Shown: positions 28,101-40,100 of the stretch, in pieces | Layout: each line of letters starts with the position of its first letter | Position numbering within the stretch: position 1 is the first letter of the stretch | From: Erythrophleum ivorense | Taxonomy: Eukaryota; Streptophyta; Magnoliopsida; Fabales; Fabaceae | Assembly: GCA_026724425.1 (NCBI GenBank) | Contig: JAIUCV010000011.1 | Coordinates: 2,749,501-2,813,500 of the forward strand | Reading direction: 5' to 3' | DNA: 64,000 bases | Notes under the pieces: generated by a model | Told to the model about the DNA's origin: nothing | What the model saw: the letters and a program-made list of their open reading frames with translations, nothing else | Database searches by the model: none | Program-made: the position numbers and the translations under genes

Positions 28101-31100
28101 TCTTTGTTCCAGTTGCGAACCTTTTTGATTCGAAATGGTTTGTCAATTCTGTTTAAAGAAGGTCCAGGTGCTTACAAGGCTTATTACCTTAGGTATGTAG
28201 GTTGTAATTGATAAATGAAGTCTACTTCCTAGAGGATAAGGTATATATTTCTGTTCATCGTGCTTTATTTTCCTTGGTAAATTGAACAATGGATAATTCC
28301 CTGATTGCATTATGTATTGTTAAAATAAACTCCTATCAGTTGGGGATTGAGATAGATGTATGTTCTAAGATAGGCATTTTATCTGGATATATTTTTGTTT
28401 TAAGGTTCAAGAATGGTTTCTCATGCTATGAAAATTGACATTCTTTCCTAATAGAAGTCTGCTTCCTAGAGGATAAGGTATATATCGTTGTTCATTTTGC
28501 TTTATTTTCCTTAACAAATTGAACAATGGATAATTACCTGATTGCGTTATGTATTGTTATAATATATTCCTATGGAGTTAGGATTGAGATAGATGTATGT
28601 TCTAAGATAGGCGTTATCTGGATATATTTTTGTTTTTAAGGTTCAAGATTGGTTTTTCATACTATGACAATTGACATTCTTTTTGAAAATAAATCTGTTG
28701 TGGTTTTTCTCCTATTAATTTTATTCTTCCATTTGCTACTATCAGTTTTCTTTTTTTTCTGTGCATAAAGACCAAAATAGTGATTACTGAATATAGTGTT
28801 TTGCAGTCATTATCATCAGTTGTGCTACAGAACGTGGTTGCCACGTATCTGTAGGGCTTAGGGCAGTATTGTAAGGCTGAGTAGTTGCTTCATAAGCAAG
28901 TGGGCAGTACTAAGCAGACTTTTTGATAGAAAGACAAAGACTTCTTTAAGTTTGAACCTTATTTGTAGTACCTTATGAGCATGAGGAAATTATAAGTCTA
29001 ATTCTCTATTCTTGAAATATTATGTAAGTAACTTGGAAAAAAAAAAAAGGATGTATCCTAAAAAATATTCATCCAGCAAAAACTTTATTCTTATTGACAA
29101 GTTTCCTTTCAGCATGGTAATACATATATGGTTCAATCACCCCCCGAGCATAATGCAGTATGTAGCTGCATCAAGTGATGATGTTGAAATGTGGAAAATG
29201 GGAATTTTGACTATTACCTGCTGTGATGGCAATCATACTGACGTAGAAGATGAAGGCTTGTAATTTTTGCATGCTAATATCACTCAAGCTTGTATCCTGA
29301 ACAACCTTTTTTTTTCTTTTGTTTTTCAAAAACATTACAGGCAAATGAAAAATTGGGGCACTTCTCCTGGAAAGCAGAGAGAACTCAGCAAGATGCTTGA
29401 TGAATGGTAATGCCTGAATTATCCTTCTGTATGAACCTACAATAAAAAGGGGGGCAGGGGGGAATCCTGTATGAATCATAACTATATTTTTGACATTCTG
29501 CTTATGCTCCTTTCTCTTTGTCTATCTGTATATCTATATTCTGAATGTGGTTGGTGCAGTAGATGAATATTCTTTTCTCTGCTTACAGGGCCGTGTATAT
29601 AAGAAGGAAGTATGGAAATAAACAACTCTCATCATCATTATATCTTAGTGAAGCTGAACCTTTTCTTGAACAGTTTGCAAAACGCAGTCCACAAAACCAA
29701 GCTCTAGTAGGTTCTGCTGGTAGTTTAGTAAGAAGTGAAGATTTTATGGCCATTGTTGAGGAAGGGCATGATGAAGAAGGTGATCTTGAGGCAGAGCGGG
29801 AAATACCATCACCAAAGTCTAGTACCTCTGCTACAGACACTGTTGCGAAACAGGAAGGGTTGATCATATTTTTTCCTGGTAATTATTTTGCCAACTTCCT
29901 TCAGCCACATTTAATCAGCCCGTAGGAATTCCTGACAAATAGATTTCTATAGCTTAGCCATCCCGTTCTAGAACATTTAAGGTTAATATGTCTTCTATTT
30001 AGTAGTTGGAAGTATAAAAAAGATTTCAATTAAGAATATTTAGAATAGATCCTTACTAATACTATTGCAGATGAACTAATAGAAAAATATGCCTTAATGT
30101 TGATGTGTTAGCTGCTTTGCTATTTGACGAACCCTTTCAGTGCGATGGAAATAATTTTTAATGTTTGATTGACGAATATATGGATGCATGGCAGAATGTA
30201 AGCAACAGTCTATGTGTCTAATGATGCCTTGCTCCCCTCAAGCACAAGGTTTTGGGGTTAACTCACAGTTCTAAGATTATCAGGTGCTTGTGTTTGACTA
30301 ATCAAATTAAATAAATGTAAATACAAGTAAACTAATTCTCTGAGCTAAAATGTTAAGCAAGGTGCTGTAAATTTTGACTTGCTGAAGTTAAAGAAACTTA
30401 AAACCCAAGAGAACTATTGTTTTCATACTGTTTTAATGAGGCCTACATCCATGGTTTAGATTAATCCTTTTTACAAGGTGCTTATAAGTGTAACTTAGAT
30501 CTGACAGACTCCAGTGTTGATGTGGGTTTTGCCCATGATGAGTACAACTTTTTGCATGATTTTTGTATCTGATTCTCACCCTTGAGGGATTTCCCCCACC
30601 CTGTGCCTTTTTTTTCTTTTTTTCTCTCCCAGGAATACCCGGATGTGCCAAGTCTGCTCTTTGTAAAGAGTTGCTAAATTCCCCAGATGGATTTGGGGAT
30701 AATCGACCAGTTCATAGTCTCATGGGTGATCTAATTAAAGGTAAATTCTATCTAGAAGGCATATGAGAAATGGTACTTCTTAGTTCTTACAAAGTTGTCA
30801 TTTTCCCCATCTACAAAAGTTGTAAAGAAAGGGGATAGTGGAAATTAATATGTGTTGATTGGGTTTTATTATGCCTATAATGCTTCAATAATTAGATATC
30901 TTTATCAATTTCACTTCTATTTAGATAACTAATATGTACTTGTGTGGCACATCAACAGCAAAGTATTGGCAGAAGGTGGCTGATGAGCGCAGGAAGAAAC
31001 CCTATTCTATAATGCTTGCTGACAAAAATGCACCAAATGAAGAAGTTTGGAGACAAGTTAATGCTCTATCCAATATTCAGATATGATTTATTGGATTTAT

Positions 31101-34100
31101 TCCTTCCCGTCTCCCTTTTTTTTTTCAAAAAAAATGAAAAATATCTTTGGGTGGTGGGAGGGATAGTAATTTTGTATTTTTCATGACTATAATAAAGGTT
31201 AAAGAGGGACCTCTCCCTTGGTTTGTTAATTTGGATCTGTTTTCACCCATCTCTTGATAATAGTATTGTAATGTTTACTTGATTTTTCTTGGTGGAACCT
31301 TACATCGAACGTTATCAATTCCATGTTGTGGGACAAAATTTAAAACTAGAATTATGGTTGATACATAAATCATATGCAAATATATTTTAGTGCTTGGAAA
31401 CTCCTTTCTTCAATGTACTAAAATTATATGCCAGTTGGTATTTTGTGTTCCCCTTGCATGGTCAGGATGGCATTATGCATTATGCGTTTGTCTATTTCTC
31501 TAAGTTGCCTTTGATGGTCCTTTCAACAGATGGAATTGAATATAGTCGAAATTAATTTCCGTGCTTCAAATATAAATGTATTTTAGTTATAAATTCAACT
31601 TAGAAGCATTCCTATTTGGGGGCTAACTCTGCAACAAATTGAAGGATTTAAAAAAAAAAAATTTAATTTACACTTTAGTATCAGTACTTGTTCTCTAAAT
31701 TTTCCCCTCATCAACTAGTATATTATCTACTTGTCAAATATTGTTTTACATTGACCAAATCTTACTCATCAAATATGCAGATAGAAGACATGTGTCACAG
31801 AACTAGAGCCTCTGCTGTTCCAGTTGTGCCTGAATCTGAAGGTTAGATTTGCTGCAAACCCTGAAATTGTTCGTACTGACTATGTCTGTTATTAATGCTT
31901 TGTAATATAGTTTTAGGAGTGTTTATCTATGATTATTTCTCCAAGTGAAATCAGTGTGAAAGTATTTGGCTGTCTTCTTATCTGTGTGATACGTTGGAGT
32001 CTTTAGTAACTTGAGTGAACTGAGTATATATCTTGATTAAAAATATGATTTAAAAAAAAAAATCTAGTGTTGGAATCCGTCATCACATGGGATATTCTTG
32101 ATTTCAAATGTCTCCTTTTCTTTCTTGGTTCCCCTTGTTATGCAATTTGGTCTTTATCATTGTGTCGTACCCAACAAACAGTGGCCCTTTTGCTATTGGT
32201 ATTGATGTGAACAAAGGTGGTATAGCCAAAGACCTCAACAAGTAAGGTGGATATAAGGTGAGTATAGGAAGACTTTGAGAAGCATGGCACAAGGGATTTG
32301 GAAGTTGAGAGATTTGGTAGGCATATGGTTGATAAATTAGGCAAATGTGAGGACAGCCTTCCCCCAGAAGGATTTTCATAATGAACATGAGTGAACAAGC
32401 TACCTCAAGGATGTGTCTATTTTTATGTTTAGTAATCCCATTTTGTTGAGGGGTGTGGACACAAGAGGTTTGATGACGTATACCATGTTCCTTGAGATAA
32501 GTACTTAGGGTAGCATTCATATACTTCTTTCCATTGCCACTCCTAAGAACCTTTATGGGGGGTTTGAAACAGAGTTTTAATAAATTGGTGAAAGGTTTGG
32601 AAATTGGACGGAACTTCAGATTTGTCTTTCATCAAGTATACCCATAAGACTAGAGTATAATCATCAACAAATGTGACAAACCATCATGTACCTGTTGACC
32701 CTTTAATTCATGAGGGCCTCCATACACCACTATGTATCAATTGAAATGGAGAAGAAGGATTATAGGTTTGGGAAGGGTAGGTGGTCCTAGTATGCTTAAC
32801 CAATCGACAGGTTTCACATTGAATAAAATTTGAACTTCTATTAAATAGGCCAGGATACAATTTTTCTTTTTCCCCCATATATTGGGTATTGGGTGGCCTA
32901 GTCTATGATGCCACAACAATAGTTTGGAACTCCTCTTGGCAATGTGAGCCTCTTTATTCGCCATAATACTCTATAGATAGAGTTCGGCTACCTAGCGTTC
33001 CAATTATCCTTTTGGATCCTAAGTCCTGAAAAAGACAATCAGTAGATTAGAAGTGAGCCACACGATTGTTATCTTGAAGGACTTTGCTAACAGATAGCAA
33101 GCTACATGTGAGGGAAGGCACTAAGGGCACATTTTTAAACACAGGATCATTAGACACCCCACACCAGTGACTTTAGCTAATGTGCCATAAGTTTATTTCA
33201 CCTTTAATGGTGCTGTACAGTGGCTAATATTGATAAATAAAGAAGAATCACTTGTTATATGGTTGGTAGTTCCAGAGTCCACAATCCAAGTTTTAGCAGG
33301 AAAATATTGAGTACTCAAGGCGAGGGAGAAGTTATCAAACTAGGCTGTATTCGTTGTGATATTATGAATTCTAGAATTATTGTCACTTGTGAAGCAAGAT
33401 TGAAAAACAAAAATTTTCTAAAGGAGCTCCAGCTGCTCACGACTAGAGAGAGATGATTTTGTGGTGGTTGCATCAGTGGCCACGTGATGGCACTTCTCGT
33501 CTCCCTTCGGCCGAGGCTTTCAAGTAGTTGGCTTACCATGAATCTTTCAACAAGTATCCTTTTTATGACCAGTCTTATGACAATGTTCACATTAGCTTTT
33601 GCCTTGTCTCTTTTGTTTGCTTGCACTTTTGGCTTGCACCGGACCCTTAATGGCAAAAGCAAAAACTTCAATGGCTGGTTGGGTGGTCTGAGGTCCTTGC
33701 ATCAATTTTTTTTGTTGTCTCCTCATGCCTAACCTCTGAAAGCACCTCGTTGAAGGTAGGAAGAGGTGTTTTGGGCAAAATACATCCCCTTACATCATCA
33801 AATCAATTATGGAGGCCCATCAGAAATTGATAGATCCTTTTTTCTCCACATGCTTTTTGTATGTAGCAACATCTGTGAGTGTCTCCTTGGTAGTTGTCTC
33901 CAAAGCATCTAGTTGCTGCTAATATTTGGTGAATTTGTTGAAGTATTGATGCACTGGCATATCTCTCTGTTTCAAATCATTTATGAGACTCTCAATCTCA
34001 TATGTGTCAACAGCACTTTCTTGGGTGGAATAGGCATGATTAATAGCTTCTTAAATCTCATGGGCTGTGTTGTAAAACATATAGAGCTCTCCAATCTCAG

Positions 34101-37100
34101 TGGCCATGGAGTTGACAAGCCATGACATCACAAGATTGTTATTGGCATTCTAAGCCTTGTACTCGAAATCACTTCTCTTGGGTTGGGTAGCTTCTCCCAT
34201 CAGATATTCATCTTTGCCGTGGCCACTCATATACATGTGGACAGATTGACGTCTTTGAGGATAATTGGAACCATTAAGCTTGTGTCCAATGATACTTACT
34301 GAAGCTGCATCGAAGGCAGATGGGGTGATCTGTGCTGCCACCCCTGGTGATGGCTAGGAAGCCATTGCAGGTGAAGAGCTCATGGTTGCTCCCTCACTTG
34401 TAGTAGAATGATACGCTTATTTGACCATCTAGGTAGAACAGGCTTGTAGGCTTTGATACCATGAAGAAAAATGGCACAAAGCTACTATTTTTCTTCTTAT
34501 TGAATTTGGTAATACAGCCATGACATTATACAGGGATCATGGCTAGAGAATAGCTGCTAGAATCCCACAATGGAAGTAAATAAAAAGAAATCAATGACAA
34601 TAAAGTGATATAAAAGTAAGGGGATAAATAAGGCAAGATTAGGTTGATTTGAATCCCATGAAATCAGTGAAATAAATCACAGATCTCGTGAGATTCCAAG
34701 TCCAACAGCTAGAATCAAATGCACAGATCTCCAACAATAACCACCAATGTTTCTAAGTTCTATCGGGGGAAGCAATTCTTACAGTCACCTACCTTATTAA
34801 TAGATTGCCTTCCAAAACCCTTGACTTCAAAATCTCTTGTGAACAACTTCTTCACGCCTTTTCTCCACACAAATCTTTTCCACTTTACCCCAAAACATTT
34901 TTGGTTGTGCAGTTTTTGCTCACATCCATCACTGTGGTAAGCTTGACCCAAGAGCACATAAGTGCATTTTCCTAGGCTATTCATCCATCAAAAAGGACTA
35001 CAAGTGTTACTCACCTATAACCAGAAAAACCTATATCTCCATGGATGTGACCTTCTTGAACAGCAACCTTATTACCCCAAAACACCCGATCAAGGGGAAG
35101 TGAGACAGCCTTAGAATGGGGTTTGTAGCCTGAATCTAGTCTTGAAATTTCCCTAGAAATCAGAGCTGAATATGAACCATCTAGAGTCAAATATGTCCTT
35201 GAAACCAAACCTGGAAAAGCATATAAAACTAAACCTACTGTCACTTGAGACATCAACCTTCATGTGCTCAAGAGTGAACCTATTGTCAATATTATGAAAA
35301 TGGCAGCACAGTGTACAGCAGCCTGAGCTCATTGTGTACAGCAACAACAACAGCAGTAAAACTTCTTTCCACTAAGTGGGGTCATTGTGTACAGCAGAAG
35401 GAAGAAAAAGGTTGACGTTGAGCCTAGTGCACCTTTTGAGCCAATCTTCCATCGAAGTCCACGGAAGAATAATGAAGATGACTTAGAGTTACCTATTGCT
35501 TTAAGAAAGGGGGTAAGTTCTTGTACTCAACATCATTTATGCAATTACATTTCCTGCAATAAGCTTTCACCAAACGTTTTAAGGTTTTGTGGTCAGCATC
35601 TTTGATGAAGAGCTTCCTAAAAGTGTCAACGAAGCCATGAAGAGTATTGAATGAAGGAAAGCTATTGAAGAAGAGATGGATACTCTGAAGAAAAATAGTA
35701 AGTGGGAGCTAATTGATTTGTTGGAAGGAAAGAAATTTACAAGGTGTAAGTGGGTGTTCATAATCAAGTATAAACCTAATGAAAGTATAAGTCACTATAA
35801 AGTTAGATTGGTGGCCAAAGGATTGAATCAAACCCATGGAGTTGATTTTCAAGAAACCTTCACTCCCTTACCAAAAATTCAATACTATAGAAGCACTTCT
35901 TTCATTGGTGGCCAATCAAGACGTTTCTTCATTAGCTAGACGTTAAAATGCATTTTAAATAGAGATTGGAAGAGGAAGTGTTTATGGAAGTCCCACCTCG
36001 CCTAGAAAGCAAACTGGTTAGGTTTGCAAGCTCCAAAGATCACTTGGTGGGTTGAAACAATCTCTAAGAGCAGGGTTTGGTAGATTTTTTATAGCTATGA
36101 AGGGATATCAGTGCACTTAAGGGCAAGCAAATCACACTTTGTTCACGAAGTTTTCCCTTGATGATAGAATCTCTATTCTTATTGTTTATGTTGATAACAT
36201 TGTAATTAGAGGTGATTACATTGATGAAACAAGGAGACTAAAGAGTCCTCTAGGCCAAGAATTTGATACAAAAGACCTGGGAGAATTGAGATATTTTTTA
36301 GGAATAGAAGTGATCAAGTCAAAAAGGGGCATAGTTGTGTCCCCAAGAAAGTATACATTGGATTTACTTGAAGAGATAGGAATGAGGTTGTAAGCTGGCT
36401 GAAACTCCAAGGGAGGCAACTTATAAATTTGGACTTAGGCTTGATAGTACCCTTGTTGACATAGGCATGTACTAATGTCCTATGGGCAAATTGATCTACC
36501 TCTCATACACTAAACCCAATATCAATTTTTCGATTAGTGTGGTGAGCCAATTTTTGAACAAACCAAATCAAGAACATTTAGATGTGATTTACAAAATTCT
36601 TAGATATCTAAAAATGACCCCTGGCAAGAAATCTACCTCAAGAAAGGAACAAACAGAAGTGTTGAAGTTTATATAGTTGCAAATTGGGCTAGTTCATTTA
36701 CTAACTGAAGGTCCACTTCAAGTTATTGCACATTTGTATAAGGGAATCTTGTGATTTGGAAGAGCAAAAAGCAACAAGTTGTTGCCAAAAGCAGTGTTGA
36801 AGTTGAGTTTAGGGCTCAAGTTCAAGGTATCTGGTTAACTAGACTCCTTAAAAAATTTAGAATTTTTGTAGAAGGACAACTAAAGGTGATGTGGTATAAC
36901 ATGGCCACTATTAGCATTGCAAAAAATTCTATTCATCATGATAGGCCCAAGCATGTGGAGATAGATTGTCATTTCATCAAAGAAATGGTGGAGATTGGAA
37001 TTATTGAACTAGTTTATACTCCAACTCACAAATGGTGGACATCCTTATTATAGCTATACCCAAAGTTTGAGGACTTGAACCACAAGCTAGGTTTGTTTGA

Positions 37101-40100
37101 CTTTTACAACCTAGCTTTAGAGGGAGTGTTGGAATCTGTTGGGCTTGATTTCTGGGTGTTTGTCTCCTCATGATTCTTGTTTATCACATGGGATGTTCTT
37201 TTTTATTTCAAACAGCTCCTTTCCTTTTTTGGTTCCCCTTATCATGCAATATGGTCCTTATCATTCCTTATCATTTTATGTAGCTATATCTTTTATTTCT
37301 CTTGTTTGTTTCCTCTATTATAGAGTATTTTAGCCTTCTCTTTGTTAGCCACACTCTCTTTATATGTATCTACTCTTCAACACAACTCTGATTTTTCTCA
37401 TCTAGTTCTTAGAAAAGAGAATGCATGTGATTTAGCTTGGTCAAGATTAAAATTGAGTGTTGTGCCATATGATATTGGTAAATTACTCTCCCCTCCTTTA
37501 GGAGATGACCAAATTACATGACCCTTCCTTTTATTTTGAAACATATACTTACCCTTCTGAAACCACAAGATAAACAAAATACCCTCAAGAATGATATTGA
37601 TTTCTTTTATTAATTTAAAAATGTATTTTTTTCAGACTTCTATTTTAATATTATTTGTTTTATATTAAAAACCATGAATTGGATTTATTCTAAAACTTTA
37701 TTAAATTTATAACAATGCTTTTGTTTATAAATATATATTTAATACAAATATTATTCTTGAAACTATATTATTCTCTTTAAATCATTTAATCTTGAAATAT
37801 TCTTTTTGTGAATATGTTCTTTGTTTTTAAAATTTTTGTTTATCAAATGCTTTTATGGTTTGCTAAATTTTGAAAATTCACTATTTTATACTAGTAAAAT
37901 ATAACTAAATACTTGTTATATTATATCTATAGGGGTATTCTGGTGAGCTTTTTTTTTTTGGTTGAAAAGTAGGTAAGTGTAGTGCATTTAAGGAGGAGGG
38001 AGTGTATTTTTTCAAAGAGGAGGGGGTTGTGTAATTTAGATCTCTCTCGGGAGTAAAGAGTAATATATCTTATGATATTTCATGGTGTTCATGGCGATAG
38101 TGAGCTTGACTTCTAATTTAGTTTCATACTTCTTCTAAGTATGTTTCTCTACATGTTATTTTCTGCAGGAACTGACTCAAATCCATATTCCCTTGATGCA
38201 TTGGCTGTTTTCATGTTTCGTGTGCTTCAACGCGTTAACCATCCAGTATGTTTTGTTGTCTTTCTGGATATATATTTGATTCCTAATCACTCCAAAATTC
38301 TGATTACCTTCTAAATCTTTTTGTTTTCTTCAAATTAAGGGAAATCTTGACAAAGCATCTCCAAATGCTGGCTATGTGTTGCTAATGTTTTATCATCTTT
38401 ATGAGGGCCAGGTATGACATTTCTCTCATTGCAATCCATGGCAATAAGGTTCAATTTTTTTAAAGCAATTCTTGTTAATGCTTTTCAGAGTCGTGGAGAA
38501 TTTGAGGACGAATTAATTGAGCGTTTCGGTTCACTTGTCAAGATGCCTTTGTTAAAATCAGATAGGTACTTCCATTCTATCATCAGTATTAATACTCTTT
38601 AACTCAGTTCATGATTCATTTTCTTTTATTTTTGTTTATGCAAAGTTCATATTCTCCTTCTCCCCCTTGACATTTGGTCTTTCTATTTAGGAGTGTGTAT
38701 GTGATTCTCCTTCCTTTGTATCAATATTTCTCTTTAATACAATTTCTTCTTTTTGAAATTTAAAAAAAAAAATCTTTATATTATTTAATGTTCTAATAGA
38801 AGTTTAACTGCCTCAAATTGTTTGTTCTATCTCAATCTTTCAATATATATTTGTCTTCTATTCTTCCCTCTTAAATTATAATTACTGCTTCTTACCTGGA
38901 AATTTTGATTTGTAAGAGATAAGAGATAGGTTTAGGAATAAAATGTTGTTTCTCAGTTTAAAGAAGTGTGTAGACTTTAGAGTTAATTTGTTAGGATCCA
39001 ATTGAGTTTCACGTTGGGAAGTATGGGATGCCTAAGTGGGCTTGTAAGTGTGGAGGCTTTACCTTCTTAACAAGTGAGTTTTTTGGAAAAGGATCTCCTT
39101 TAGGCTTGTAATAATGGTATCAAAGCCGGATCTCATTTCTTCACATGCCATGAACAAAAGGAGATACCTCTGTCCACTCTTATACAAGAAAGATAACAGA
39201 GGTGATATGTTCTCTTAAAATTGTCTTGGGAGTTATATTTATTGTTGTGTATCAGTAGCACTGTACAACTTTTCAGGAATGCTTATTGCATGAATCATGA
39301 AAAGCCTTTTCTAGTTTATGATAATACAATGCAAGAGGTCTTCAGTTTAATCCTGGACCTTAAGGAGTCTTTTTCGCATCAGATGCTATTTGAACATCTG
39401 TTTGGTAGAAAAATATTGAAACCTCTATTAAAAAGGAAATAAAAATGTAACAGTGCTAGGATTGCTTGGTTCTTAAGCTGAGCATGGGCTAAATGTAGAA
39501 GAAAGTTAAACTTGAAAATTTATGCATCACCTGCTCCTGATTGCCCAAGTTAAAGTGTTATAAGGCTGCAGAGATTATAATCTGCATCCTTTATTGATCA
39601 GATGGGTTTGTTAATGGAATCTTGTTGTATTCCAATATTAATCTTTCTTCTTTACATGATAGCAGGGTTTTTGTTCTCTGCCTTGGTCCACTGTCTTATC
39701 TAGTACCAGTGTCATCAGTATTATGCAGTTTACGATTCAAATTGTACAATATGCTTCAATTTATATGGCCACAATACATATCAATGGCCAAACATTCTAG
39801 TGCCCTAATTGCACAAATCGTGTGATTCCAGCCAGAATCACAGAATTGTGCAATTCTGTGCATCCCACTTTGTCCAAGAATGGCTATCAGCTGCAGGTCA
39901 TATTTTCAGGTCTATCATGACCAGACCCATCTACTGCTAAATGAGAATGTTTCTTTTTCCTCTCTCTCTCTTTTTTTTGGTGTTTTTTTTTTTTTTTGTG
40001 GGGGGGTGGGGGGGGTGTTGGTTAAATTAAAGGTGCAGAATGCACATATTGGTGGCCAAACGTTCTAGTGTTGGAATTGCACAAATCAATGTGATTCCAG

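Larger units (their letters stand above)
32068..37400 (+). mobile_element. Decayed Copia-type LTR retrotransposon in tRNA ligase intron 20
   Basis: The outer element begins with a truncated 5' LTR fragment (32068 to about 32162, TGTTGGAATC start) and ends with a 3' LTR at 37127-37400 ending TCTCA, preceded by the purine tract AGAGGGAG. A TCTAG duplication flanks it (32063-32067, 37401-37405). Its own coding remains start near 34745 with the integrase C-terminal part (YLINRLPS, then GKLDPRAHKCIFLGYS). They continue with the linker and reverse transcriptase (35400-36390) and RNase H (36750-37050, ending in HDRPKHVEIDCHFI). The frame is broken by stops and shifts, and the catalytic YVDD reads YVDN. 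The 5' half is replaced by an inverted Copia fragment. Confidence 0.85.

Noticed and set aside
32068..37400. Simple internal inversion of a single Copia element
   Set aside because: The LTR on the inverted half differs from the outer 3' LTR beyond its end bases, and both halves contain overlapping integrase C-terminal sequence, so two elements are needed.
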